Below, in pieces: positions 43,301-51,138 of a stretch of 64,000 bases of DNA. A program made the position numbers and the translations under genes. The stretch lies in NCBI RefSeq assembly GCF_014196745.1, contig NZ_JACIEH010000005.1, forward strand, positions 1-64,000, in the 5' to 3' direction. Under the pieces are notes generated by a model, which saw only the letters and a program-made list of their open reading frames with translations, did no database searches and was not told where the DNA came from. Positions within the stretch are counted from its first letter, which is position 1, and every line of letters begins with the position of its first letter. Source of the stretch: Sphingomonas kyeonggiensis (lineage in GTDB: Bacteria; Pseudomonadota; Alphaproteobacteria; Sphingomonadales; Sphingomonadaceae).

Positions 43301-43451
43301 GAACGGCCAGGTCTTCGTCTACGATGCCGATGGCCGCGAGGCGGGCCGGATCGACGTGCCCGAGCGCCCGCTGCAGCTGCTGTTCGGCGGTCCCGACGGG
43401 CGCACCCTGTTCATCCTGACCCACCACGCGCTCTACGCGGCGCATCTCTGA
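40389..43451 (+). CDS. Exported tandem pectate-lyase-3 beta-helix protein fused to SMP-30-like propeller (paralogue B)
   Basis: This 1020-residue protein has the same architecture as the protein at 33910: signal peptide (about 1-25), beta-helix 1 (VTVKAKGDGVADDSAAIQAA), beta-helix 2 (VRDLGAKGDDRTDDTAAIQK), and a C-terminal SMP-30/gluconolactonase-like propeller (GAVDAKGKLYFVDRQFHRIH, AVDGSGNLLVLSSDG, GRVYVANGQVFVYDADG). Short blocks such as YSAMANVDFEIG and VPVGIEIDKGY are identical in both. Insertions relative to A lie near residues 135-145 and 535-550. It has a good site (GAGGGGACGGGC). It is probably part of the same aldonate-producing system, followed by a receptor gene 122 bases downstream. 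Confidence 0.85.
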   Translation: MSDRMRIAGLVVMVAAMQVANAEAQTARSVSVFATAPSDPVAVTVKAKGDGVADDSAAIQAAIDAAAAKPGGGIVFLPSGRHRITRTIYMWPGVRLFGVGKTRPIFVLAANTPGFQRGVGSMVFFTGNQPNGAAPGPGGSPLRGRVPVPPPTSVPFNPDIADANSGTFYSAMANVDFEIGAGNPAATGVRFHTAQHAYLAHIDFHLGSGLAGIYQVGNLGMDLRFFGGRYGILAEKTSPAWQYTLLDSTFEGQRDAAIREHEAGLTLANVAFRNVPVGIEIDKGYGDWLWGKDVRFENVARAGVIISNEGNAYTQIGFDNAVATGTPVFARFRDSGKTVAGPAPRYRVKEFTYGLTLPGLGQLGSFATRIDAAPIAALPRRREAAIRAFPAISAWTNVRDLGAKGDDRTDDTAAIQKAIDTNRVVYFPTGFYKVSDTLRLRPDSVLIGLHPSLTQIVLADDTPAYRGVGPAKALVESARGGDAIVSGLGLFTGGVNPRATGLLWRAGEKSLVDDVKFQGGHGTNLADGGRFDPYNANHTADADPKKRWDGQYASLWVTDGGGGTFNGLWTPNTFAQAGLYVSDTSTPGIVYQMSAEHHLRAEIVLDRVKGWEFLAPQTEEEAGESRNTIALEVRNSSDILFANFHGYRVTRSLQPAPAAVKLYGSKDIRFRNVHVNAESGFSTCDANGCGTYLRASKYPYANAIQDVTRGLEVREREFAVLDVTDTPAPAATPSLAPVEQLAQGFYALGGGAVDAKGKLYFVDRQFHRIHGWSVKEGLSVVADAPLDPINLAVDGSGNLLVLSSDGPEATVYSLRPGEPQDVKLIAPTPAKDGARARVALPGSFWNNGEFRDQYDPATDHFTTLAEMFARDMAAPKAREYVSPDGSLVLPAFRVWQQGPSNHLGWRFSDTLDTYGWVTGQVGERIYIANGSEDRTYTGLLGEGGAVTDLKPFASRGGESVVAGPDGRVYVANGQVFVYDADGREAGRIDVPERPLQLLFGGPDGRTLFILTHHALYAAHL

Positions 43452-43462
43452 TCTCCCTCTTC

Positions 43463-43498
43463 GCCCAACATCTGCGACCATGGTCGTAGATGTTGGGC
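43463..43498. repeat. 36-bp near-perfect palindrome
   Basis: GCCCAACATCT (43463-43473) pairs with AGATGTTGGGC (43488-43498). The centre CGACCATGGTCG (43475-43486) is itself a perfect palindrome, leaving one mismatched pair. It lies 11 bases after paralogue B and before the receptor. It has no T tract, so it may be a Rho-assisted 3' end, an operator or a cruciform site. Confidence 0.6.
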
Positions 43499-43573
43499 AC
43501 CCCCTGATCGGCTAAGAACCAGAAACAATGGCGAACTGCCTCTCGAAAGGCGGCGCCGAAACCAAGGGGATGG

Positions 43574-46561
43574 ATGATGATGGCATTTGCAGTTGATCGC
43601 CGCGGGTTGGCCGCGCTTTCTGGTACCGCTACCAGCCTTACGGCGCTCGCCATGGCACTGGCAGCCACGCCCGCCGCGGCACAGACGGCGCCTGCTTCGG
43701 CACCGGCCACCGAGGCCCAGGAGGCTCCCGCCCCTGCCGCGCAGAGCGAGCCCGATGCCGGCGGCCAGATCATCGTCACCGGCACCCGCATCCTGTCGAG
43801 CGGCTTCAACGCGCCCACGCCGACCACGGTGATCGGCGAGGAGCAGATCGCCAACAATGCTCAGCCGAATATCTTCAACACGATCGCCCAGCTGCCCTCG
43901 CTCCAGGGCTCGACCGGCGCTTCCACCGGTACGTTCAGCACGTCGAGCGGCCAGCAGGGCCTCAGCTCCTTCTCGCTGCGCGGCCTGCAGGCGATCCGCA
44001 CGCTGACCCTGCTCGACGGCCAGCGCGTCGTCGGCGCGAATGTCACCGGCGTGCCCGATATCAGCATGTTCCCGCAGCTGCTGGTCAAGCGCGTCGACGT
44101 GGTGAACGGCGGCGCCTCCGCCTCCTACGGCTCGGACGCGGTCGGCGGCGTGGTCAACTTCATCACCGACACGCACTTCACCGGGTTCAAGGCCAATATC
44201 CTCGGCAGCATCACCCGCTACAACGACGACAAGACCGGGCTGGCCCAGGCGGCCTTCGGAACGTCGCTGTTCGACGATCGCCTGCACCTCGTAGTCAGCG
44301 GCGAATATGACAATGAAGGCGGCGTCGGGCCGGGCAATTTCGGCACCGACCTTGCCGGTGACCGTAACTGGTTCCGCGCCTCGACCCTGCTCGACAACCG
44401 GGTCACGGCGGCCGGCGGCGGCCCGCAATATACCTATGCCGACTACGCCCAATCCTATCAGTATGCGAAATACGGCCTGATCACCAACGGGCCGCTCCAG
44501 GGCACCGCGTTCGACCAGAACGGTGTCCCCTATAATTTCAACTATGGTTCGAACGGCGTGCCCCAGGGCAATGGCAATGTGTCGAACTGCTATCCGGGCA
44601 ACAGCTTCTGCGTCGGCGGCGATCTCTCGGGCGGCGTCGGCTCGGGCGCCTCGCTCAAGTCCTCGCTCGAGCGCATCAACGGCTATGGCCGGATCGGCTT
44701 CGATTTCGCCGAGGGCCAGGAGTTCTACATCACTGCCAATGTCGCGCAGGTGCTGACCAGCAACCAGCCGAGCCCCGGCTATAATCGCGTCAACCTCACC
44801 ATCTCCTGCGCCAACGCCTTCCTGCCCCAGTCGATCAAGGATCGCTGCGGCACCGCCAACATCACGTCCTTCGCCTTCGGGTCGAGCAACGGCGCCTTCC
44901 CCAGCCCCAAGGTCAGCACCGACCGGCGTCAGTATCGCTTCGTCGCCGGCGTGAAGGGCTCGCTCGGCAGCAAGTGGCATTATGACGCCTATTACGAGCG
45001 CGGTACCACCAAATCGTACATCGATGTCGACCACATCGTGCTTCAGAACCGCTATGCCGCAGCGGTCGACGCGGTGGTGCAGAACGGCACGATCGTCTGT
45101 GCCAACGCCCAGGCGCGCGCACTCGGCTGCCAGCCGATCAACGTCTTCGGCGGTGCGACTCCGTCCGCGGCGGCGCTCGCCTATGTCCAGCCCGAGAACG
45201 GGCCGTTCCAGCACACCACGCTGACCCAGGATGTCGCCAGCGCGAACTTCTCGGGCGAGGCGTTCGACCTTTGGGCGGGGCCGCTCACGGTCGCGTTCGG
45301 CGGCGAGTATCGCCATGAATATTATCGGGTGAACGCCGATCCCTATGGCGCCGGCGTTTCCTCGATCAGCCCGAACTCGGCCGCCTATCCCGCCGATCCG
45401 CTGCTCAATTCGGCGCAGGGCAGCAACTATGCGGCGGGCAACTACAAGAACGGCACCGGCGCCTACAGCGTCTATGAGGGCTTCCTCGAGCTCAACCTGC
45501 CGCTGTTCGACGGTCCGATGGGCAAGGCCAACATCAACCCCGCGGCGCGTGTCACCCATTACAGCACTTCGGGAACCGTCTGGGCGTGGAAGGTTGGCGG
45601 CACCTGGGATACGCCGCTCGATGGCCTCCGCTTCCGCGCGGTGACCTCGCGTGACGTTCGCGCGCCCAACCTGTCCGAACTGTACGCCGCACCTACGGTC
45701 ACCACGGTGCCGAGCTTCGCCAATCCCTATGGCCCGACGGTGCAGATCTTCCAGAACACGGTCGGCAACCCCGATCTGAAGCCGGAAATCGCCCGCAACA
45801 CCGAACTGGGCGTCGTCTATTCGAATCCCTCCTGGCTGCCGGGGCTCAGCCTCTCGTTCGACTATTACAGCATCAAGCTGAAGGGCGTGATCTCGACGCT
45901 TTCGGCGGCGCAGATCGTCCAGTTCTGCCATGACGGCCTCTCGCAATTCTGCGGCGGCTTCGTGCTCAACAGCCCCACCCAGGGCGGCAATTTCGTCAAC
46001 GTCCAGCCGTTCAACCTCGCCTCGTGGAAGACCAGCGGGTTCGACATCGAGGCGAGCTACCGGTGGCAGCGGCCGCTGGGCCTGCCCGGTTCCTTCACGG
46101 TGCGCGCGCTCGGCACGCATGTCCGCGAGTTCCTCGTCGATGCCGGCGTGAAGGGCGTCGATGTAGTGGATCAGGCGGGCGCGAACACCGGCAACACGCC
46201 GCACTGGAAGTGGCTCGCCGTCCAGTCCTATGACGGCCCCGGCTTCACGCTGATGGCGCAGCAGCGCTGGTTCTCCGACGGCGTGTACGGCAACCAATAT
46301 GTCGTCTGCCAGTCGGGCTGCCCGGTCTCGACCACCAACCACCCGACGATCAACACCAACACGATGAAGGGCGCCTTCTACTTCGACGTCGGCGGCTCGG
46401 TCGATTTCACCAAGGGCATCACTTCGTTCTTCAAGATCGACAATCTCTTCGATCACGATCCCGCGCCGTCGCCGCAGACCAACACCGGTCTCGACGTCAA
46501 TCCGGCGCTCTACGACACGCTCGGCCGCACCTATCGCCTGGGCGTCCGCGTGAAGTTCTGA
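43574..46561 (+). CDS. TonB-dependent receptor
   Basis: This 995-residue outer-membrane receptor has a signal peptide (about 1-36, ending AAAQ), an Ala/Pro linker and TonB box (QIIVTGTRILSSGF). The plug has TLTLLDGQRVVGANVTG and VNGGASASYGSDAVGGVVNF; the barrel ends GVRVKF. It is of the same subfamily as the receptors at 48225 and 54176. Three in-frame ATGs are consecutive (43574, 43577, 43580); AAGGGG lies upstream. It probably takes up products of the preceding beta-helix enzyme, but the following peptide region is an alternative partner. A terminator follows directly. Confidence 0.93.
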   Translation: MMMAFAVDRRGLAALSGTATSLTALAMALAATPAAAQTAPASAPATEAQEAPAPAAQSEPDAGGQIIVTGTRILSSGFNAPTPTTVIGEEQIANNAQPNIFNTIAQLPSLQGSTGASTGTFSTSSGQQGLSSFSLRGLQAIRTLTLLDGQRVVGANVTGVPDISMFPQLLVKRVDVVNGGASASYGSDAVGGVVNFITDTHFTGFKANILGSITRYNDDKTGLAQAAFGTSLFDDRLHLVVSGEYDNEGGVGPGNFGTDLAGDRNWFRASTLLDNRVTAAGGGPQYTYADYAQSYQYAKYGLITNGPLQGTAFDQNGVPYNFNYGSNGVPQGNGNVSNCYPGNSFCVGGDLSGGVGSGASLKSSLERINGYGRIGFDFAEGQEFYITANVAQVLTSNQPSPGYNRVNLTISCANAFLPQSIKDRCGTANITSFAFGSSNGAFPSPKVSTDRRQYRFVAGVKGSLGSKWHYDAYYERGTTKSYIDVDHIVLQNRYAAAVDAVVQNGTIVCANAQARALGCQPINVFGGATPSAAALAYVQPENGPFQHTTLTQDVASANFSGEAFDLWAGPLTVAFGGEYRHEYYRVNADPYGAGVSSISPNSAAYPADPLLNSAQGSNYAAGNYKNGTGAYSVYEGFLELNLPLFDGPMGKANINPAARVTHYSTSGTVWAWKVGGTWDTPLDGLRFRAVTSRDVRAPNLSELYAAPTVTTVPSFANPYGPTVQIFQNTVGNPDLKPEIARNTELGVVYSNPSWLPGLSLSFDYYSIKLKGVISTLSAAQIVQFCHDGLSQFCGGFVLNSPTQGGNFVNVQPFNLASWKTSGFDIEASYRWQRPLGLPGSFTVRALGTHVREFLVDAGVKGVDVVDQAGANTGNTPHWKWLAVQSYDGPGFTLMAQQRWFSDGVYGNQYVVCQSGCPVSTTNHPTINTNTMKGAFYFDVGGSVDFTKGITSFFKIDNLFDHDPAPSPQTNTGLDVNPALYDTLGRTYRLGVRVKF

Positions 46562-46586
46562 TCGCCCCCCAGCGATGTCCCCTCGG

Positions 46587-46620
46587 GTTGGCGGTGTACC
46601 CCACCGCCAACTCCTTTTCC
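46587..46620 (+). terminator. Rho-independent terminator of the receptor gene
   Basis: A 10-bp perfect stem GTTGGCGGTG (46587-46596) pairs with CACCGCCAAC (46602-46611), loop TACCC, followed by TCCTTTTCC. It begins 25 bases after the receptor stop. Confidence 0.8.
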
Positions 46621-46654
46621 GTCATCGCGGTGGGAACCCACCGGACCCGATGAC
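46621..46654. repeat. Hairpin in the structured spacer
   Basis: GTCATCG (46621-46627) pairs with CGATGAC (46648-46654), and inside it CGGTGG pairs with CCACCG with a tiny loop. The stem is long with few unpaired bases. It has no T tract of its own and follows immediately on the receptor terminator. Confidence 0.6.
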
Positions 46655-46671
46655 GTTCTGCTCCCCGAGGG

Positions 46672-46718
46672 CCAGCCCCCGCCGACATTCGCCGGTGGGG
46701 CTGGTCTGTTTTGTTTTT
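46672..46718 (+). terminator. Second terminator-like hairpin, just before a small ORF
   Basis: CCAGCCCC (46672-46679) pairs with GGGGCTGG (46697-46704), followed by TCTGTTTTGTTTTT. It ends ten bases before the start of the small ORF at 46729. It could be a back-up terminator for the receptor, the end of a small RNA spanning 46621-46718, or an attenuator for the ORF. Confidence 0.7.
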
Positions 46719-46728
46719 CGAGAGCGGA

Positions 46729-46911
46729 ATGTCGATCCATAGCAAAGGAAATGCGCCCGACGCCCAGTTGCGCCGTGCCCGCGAAGCGTCGGCACTTGCC
46801 GCATTGGGCGAGTGCTGGGCGGTGCCGACCGATACCTATATCAGCGGCGACCTGCCGCTGCTGCTGACCAAGCTCTCGAACCTGCCGCCCGTCCCCGTCC
46901 GGGCCGGCTGA
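46729..46911 (+). CDS. Small hypothetical protein (60 residues)
   Basis: This is an unrecognised 60-residue frame. The N-terminal half is charged and helical (APDAQLRRAREASALAALGE) and the C-terminal half is hydrophobic with a proline-rich tail (GDLPLLLTKLSNLPPVPVRA). GAGAGCGG precedes the ATG at a suitable distance. It ends three bases before the stop of the convergent M20 gene. The only transcript likely to reach it must pass two terminator-like hairpins, so its expression is uncertain. There is no membrane helix or signal. Confidence 0.45.
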   Translation: MSIHSKGNAPDAQLRRAREASALAALGECWAVPTDTYISGDLPLLLTKLSNLPPVPVRAG

Positions 46912-46914
46912 CGC

Positions 46915-48225
46915 CTACTTGCGCGCGGTGCGCCCGGCGCTGAGCCGGGTGACGAGGATCGCGGCACGCTTGGCCTGCCGGCGGATGCTGGCGAGATCGA
47001 CCGTCTCGCCCGGCGCATGATCGCCGGCGCTATAGGTGCCGAGCCCGGCCAGGCTGTCGACATCATGCGCGACGAAGGAGACGTCCCCCGCACCGCGCTT
47101 GAGCGGATCGAGCGGCGCCATTTCCTCCAGGCCGAGGTCTCGGTTCACGCCGTTGAGCGCCGTGAGCAGCGCCTTGTTGCCTTCGGTCGGGGCCATCGCC
47201 GGATAGCCTTCGCCGAACTCGATCCTCGCATCGGTGCCCGGCGCATGCGCGGCGACGATCGCCTCCATCTTCGCCCGGACGCGCTCGGTCTGCTCGACGC
47301 TCAGCGTGCGGAAATCGCCGGTGGCGACGGCGGTGGCGGCGATGATGTTGGTCTTGCCGCCCGCCTTGGCATTGCCGCTCTCGTCGATCTCGGCGCGGGC
47401 GCCGCCGGCGATCACGCCGGCGTTAAAGGTCAGGTTCGGCTCGGGCAGCTCCTTGCGGAACGCCGCCAGGATCCGCGCCAGCTCGTTGATCGCGCCGTCG
47501 CCGAATTGGGACGTGAAGATCAGCGAGCTATGGCCGGTCTTGCCGCTGGCGGTGATCCGCCAGTCGGTCACCGAGCGGCGGGCGATCGAGCCCATGTCCT
47601 TGCCGCCGTCGATCACCAGCCCCTCGAAATCGAGCGCGACATCGGCGCGCTTGCCCGCGGCGATCAGGTCGGCACGCGATACGCTGAGCGGGCTGCCGGC
47701 ATCCTCCTCGTCGCCGGTCAGCACGATCTCGATATTGGCACCCTTGAGTGTGCCCGCCGCCTGCATCGCCCTGAGCGCGGAGACGATCACCACCATGCCG
47801 CCCTTGTCGTCGCCGGCGCCGGGCCCTTCGGCCTTGTCGCCGGTGCGGACGAACTTCTGGAAGGGCGAGCTCAGCTCGAACACCGTATCAAGATGGCCGA
47901 TCAGCAGGATGCGCTTGCCGCCGGGCTTGCCCTTGTGGACCGCGATCAGGTGCCCGGCCCGCTGGACCGCGCCCATCGGCTTCCAGCTGATCGTGAAGCC
48001 GAGCGGTTCGAGCTCCGCACGCATCATCTCGCCGACCCTGGTGACGCCGTCGAGGTTGAGCGTGCCGCTATTCTGGTCGACCAGCCGCGCGAGGAGCGCC
48101 ACCGAACGCTCGAACTCGGCATCGACCGTGCGGTCGATCACCTTCTCCGCCTTCGACAGCCCCTGCGCCGCCACGGGCACCGCGGTCAGGGTCAGCAGGG
48201 CAAGCGCAGTCGCCAGGGTACGCAT
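46915..48225 (-). CDS. Exported M20 metallopeptidase, glutamate carboxypeptidase-like
   Basis: This 436-residue dinuclear zinc exopeptidase has a signal peptide (about 1-21, ending PVAAQ), so it is periplasmic. Metal and catalytic motifs appear in order: LLIGHLDTVFE (His and Asp), GPGAGDDKGGM (bridging Asp), TGDEEDAGS (catalytic and metal Glu), ALDFEG and a late His in YSAGDHAPGE. The dimerisation domain is at about residues 225-335. It most resembles carboxypeptidase G2-type enzymes, which release C-terminal glutamate from peptides or N-acyl glutamates. The start overlaps the receptor stop by one base (TGATG), so receptor and peptidase are one operon. Confidence 0.92.
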   Translation of the reverse strand: MRTLATALALLTLTAVPVAAQGLSKAEKVIDRTVDAEFERSVALLARLVDQNSGTLNLDGVTRVGEMMRAELEPLGFTISWKPMGAVQRAGHLIAVHKGKPGGKRILLIGHLDTVFELSSPFQKFVRTGDKAEGPGAGDDKGGMVVIVSALRAMQAAGTLKGANIEIVLTGDEEDAGSPLSVSRADLIAAGKRADVALDFEGLVIDGGKDMGSIARRSVTDWRITASGKTGHSSLIFTSQFGDGAINELARILAAFRKELPEPNLTFNAGVIAGGARAEIDESGNAKAGGKTNIIAATAVATGDFRTLSVEQTERVRAKMEAIVAAHAPGTDARIEFGEGYPAMAPTEGNKALLTALNGVNRDLGLEEMAPLDPLKRGAGDVSFVAHDVDSLAGLGTYSAGDHAPGETVDLASIRRQAKRAAILVTRLSAGRTARK

Positions 48226-51032
48226 CAAAGCTTGGCTCCACCCATCTTGTAGGTCAGCTGGACATAGAAGCTGCGGCCCACCCCGTCGAACCACGAGATG
48301 TCGTAATAGGGATAGGCGCTGTAGGTGCGGTCCTTGATCGGGTTCTGGTCGAACAAGTTGTTGACCGTGCCCGACAGGCGCACCCGCTCGGTGATGCTGT
48401 ACTGGGCCGACAGGTTGAAGAGGTAGCTCGCCTTGATATAGCCCTCCTCGGCATAGTCGGGCAGGCGGCTGAGGCGCTGGCCGGTGAGCGTGGTCGAGAA
48501 CTTGCCGAGATCCCAGGTCAGGCTCGCCGTGCCCTTGTCGCGCGGGATGTAATAGCCGCTGTCGAACGCCAGCTTGTCGACGATCGGATCGCCCGGATAC
48601 TGGCGGACCGTGTGGTTGAACACATGGGTGTAGCTCGCCGCCAGCGAGAAGCGGCCGATCCCGGCGGTCGGCACGCGCAGATGCGCGGCGATGTCCACGC
48701 CGTCGGTAGTCTCCTCGGCGATGTTGATCGGATTGATCGAAACCGACTGGATCTCGCCGGCCAGCGCGCCGCTGGCATAGCGCTGCACGCGGGCGATGGC
48801 ATCGAGGCAGGTCGGCGTGGTGCCGCTGGTCGCGCGGCATTCCGCCTCGTCGCGCAGGATCGTATCGATGTTCATGTTGAGCACCTGGTTCTTCATCTTC
48901 ACGCGGAAATAGTCCGCGGAAAAGTCGAAGTTCCGGCTCGGCTGGAAGAAGAATCCACCGTTCAGCGAGCTGGACGTCTCCGGCCGCAGACGGCGATTGC
49001 CGTTGTGGCGGGCGATGAAATCGACATCGTCAAACTGGCAGTCGCCGATATCCTCGCCGCCCTGCTGGCAGAGATAATAGTCGGTGCCGCCGGTATGGGT
49101 GTTGCCCGGCCCCTTGAAGATATAGTGGAGATCGGGCGCGCGGAAGCCGGTGCCATAGGCACCACGGATCAGCAGGCTCTTCATCGGGCGCAGCTCGGCA
49201 CCGAGATTATAGGTGAACTTGCCGAAGCCGTTTCCGGCAAAATCATAGTGATCGTAGCGCCCGGCGCCGCTCAGCTCGAGGAAGGTGAAGGCCGGCACGC
49301 GAAGCTCGCCGCCCACGCCCCAGTGCTGGCGGGTGCCGTGCCCGTCGGAATCGACCAGCCCGACATAATATTGGCCGAGCGCGAGCGGATCCGGATTGAT
49401 CTCATAGCCCTGGTTGCCGACTTCGGCGACGGCGGCGAAGCCGACCGGTCCGGCGGGAAGCTGGAACAGGCTGGTGGTGTTGATCGTCGCCGAGACATTG
49501 TTGACCCAGGTCTTCGGACGATAGGTCGAGATCGCGGTGATCGACGCATATTCGGCCGGGGTCAGCGGCTTGTAGAGCCGGTTGATGTCGGCGTTGAAGA
49601 TCGCATAGCCGCTGGCGGGATCGATCCCCTGCTGCTGCCCCAGGAAGAAGGCGTTCGACTTGTCGATCACGACTTGCGGGAAGCCGATCTTCGAGCTGTA
49701 CTCGGCGTGGTTGACGCTGAACTCGTAATTCCACTTCGCGCCGAGCTGGCCCTTGATGCCCGGCGTGATGTTGTAGCTGACCGAGCGGTTGCGCGTCATG
49801 CCGACGTCCAAGCCGCCCATCTCCTCGGGGGTGAACAGGCGGTACCAGTTGTCGAGCTGCGCACCGCTATAGGTGAGGTCCGTCGGCATGTTCGGATTGA
49901 AGAAGGTGCCTTCCTCATTGCCGTCAGGCGCAACATATTGCCAGTCGAGCACGTCGCGGAACAGCTTGAGGTCCGAATAGCTGGCCTGCACGTCGAGGAA
50001 GAGCTTCGCCTTGTCGCTCAGGTCATAGCCGATCGCGCCATAGCCGCTGATCGCGCGACGCCGGCTGATCGTCGTGCCATAGCCGATCGCCTTGTCGCTG
50101 CCGCAATAATGGCCGTCGATATATTCGTCGTTGGCGATGTCGTAGCCGTATTCAGGCCGGGTGGCGTAATAGGTGCTACCGCCGTTGAGTCTGGACAGCG
50201 AGGCACAGACGCTCGCGCCCGGATCGAGATAGTCGTTGTCCTCATCGGTGCGCAGGAAGTTGCGACGCGCGATCGCGGTCGAGCGGGACGGGCTGTCCAG
50301 GCTCGAATCCTGCAGCTTGCGCTGATAGGCCCAGAGCGGCCGCTGATCGAGCAGCTCGACGCCCACGACGCCGTGGAAACCGCCGGTCTCCCAACCCGTG
50401 GTCAGCGACAGGCGCTGGGAATTGCCGCCGCCATGCTCGGTGAAGCCGGCACGGTAATCGATGCGGGTGCCGTCGGGCTTGGACTTGAGCTGGAAATTGA
50501 CTACGCCCGAGATCGCGTCCGACCCGTAGATCGCCGAGGCGCTGCCGCTCAGCACCTCGACGCGCTCGATCAGGCCGACCGGAATGTTCGAGATGTCGGT
50601 GAAGTTGCTGTTGCCGCCAAAGGGCAGCGGGAAGTCGGCGATGCGGCGGCCATTGACCAGCACCAGCGTGTGGTTGGGGCCGAGCCCGCGCAGATCGACC
50701 TGCTGCGCGCCGGGGGTGAAGTCCGCGCCCGAGAAGCTCTGCTGGCTCTGCGTCTCGCCGCCATTCTGGGTGATCGCCTTCAGCACGTCCGGCACGCTCT
50801 GATAGCCGTTGCGCAGGATGTCCTCGGCCGTGATCGTCGTCACCGGCGCCGGACCTTCCGCCTGGATGCGCGGGATGCGCGAACCGAGCACCACGATCTG
50901 ACCCTCGCCCTCGCCCGCTTCCTGGCTCGCCGCCGGGACATTCTGGTCGCTCGTCTGCGCCATCGCCGCGACCGGCAGTGCGATCAGGCTGGCACCCGCC
51001 AGAGCCAGTGCGGTGAACTTCGTATGGCGCAT
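48225..51032 (-). CDS. TonB-dependent receptor paired with M20 peptidase
   Basis: This 935-residue outer-membrane receptor has a signal peptide (about 1-26, AALPVAAMAQ type), TonB-box region (GQIVVLGSRIPRIQ), a plug with HTLVLVNGRRIADFPL and SGSASAIYGSDAISGVVNF, and a barrel ending in a short aromatic/hydrophobic segment (YVQLTYKMGGAKL) rather than the usual terminal Phe. The start at 51032 is preceded by AGGGGG. Because it is coupled to a glutamate-carboxypeptidase-like enzyme, peptides or acylated amino acids are the likely cargo. An inverted repeat lies 48-75 bases upstream, in the spacer shared with the cyanophycinase-Lrp pair. Confidence 0.93.
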   Translation of the reverse strand: MRHTKFTALALAGASLIALPVAAMAQTSDQNVPAASQEAGEGEGQIVVLGSRIPRIQAEGPAPVTTITAEDILRNGYQSVPDVLKAITQNGGETQSQQSFSGADFTPGAQQVDLRGLGPNHTLVLVNGRRIADFPLPFGGNSNFTDISNIPVGLIERVEVLSGSASAIYGSDAISGVVNFQLKSKPDGTRIDYRAGFTEHGGGNSQRLSLTTGWETGGFHGVVGVELLDQRPLWAYQRKLQDSSLDSPSRSTAIARRNFLRTDEDNDYLDPGASVCASLSRLNGGSTYYATRPEYGYDIANDEYIDGHYCGSDKAIGYGTTISRRRAISGYGAIGYDLSDKAKLFLDVQASYSDLKLFRDVLDWQYVAPDGNEEGTFFNPNMPTDLTYSGAQLDNWYRLFTPEEMGGLDVGMTRNRSVSYNITPGIKGQLGAKWNYEFSVNHAEYSSKIGFPQVVIDKSNAFFLGQQQGIDPASGYAIFNADINRLYKPLTPAEYASITAISTYRPKTWVNNVSATINTTSLFQLPAGPVGFAAVAEVGNQGYEINPDPLALGQYYVGLVDSDGHGTRQHWGVGGELRVPAFTFLELSGAGRYDHYDFAGNGFGKFTYNLGAELRPMKSLLIRGAYGTGFRAPDLHYIFKGPGNTHTGGTDYYLCQQGGEDIGDCQFDDVDFIARHNGNRRLRPETSSSLNGGFFFQPSRNFDFSADYFRVKMKNQVLNMNIDTILRDEAECRATSGTTPTCLDAIARVQRYASGALAGEIQSVSINPINIAEETTDGVDIAAHLRVPTAGIGRFSLAASYTHVFNHTVRQYPGDPIVDKLAFDSGYYIPRDKGTASLTWDLGKFSTTLTGQRLSRLPDYAEEGYIKASYLFNLSAQYSITERVRLSGTVNNLFDQNPIKDRTYSAYPYYDISWFDGVGRSFYVQLTYKMGGAKL

Positions 51033-51079
51033 ATATCGACCCCCTGATGCGTTTGTGACATATTGATATCGACAAGGAT

Positions 51080-51107
51080 CAGAATGAAACAATAAAAATG
51101 CATTCTG
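51080..51107. promoter_or_regulatory. Inverted repeat in divergent receptor/cyanophycinase spacer
   Basis: CAGAATG (51080-51086) and CATTCTG (51101-51107) separated by 14 AT-rich bases. Lrp/AsnC proteins bind AT-rich inverted repeats of about this size, and an Lrp gene follows two genes to the right, so it is a candidate site controlling both directions. Confidence 0.4.
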
Positions 51108-51138
51108 GGCATAGGGAGCGAACGAATTGCAAAGGACT

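Noticed and set aside
43433..46456. 1007-codon open frame antisense to the receptor at 43574
   Set aside because: Same kind of shadow; continues past the end of paralogue B without any start signal.
48226..48840. N-terminal extension of the M20 peptidase
   Set aside because: Out-of-frame reading of the receptor 3' end; the ATG at 48225 begins a proper signal peptide.
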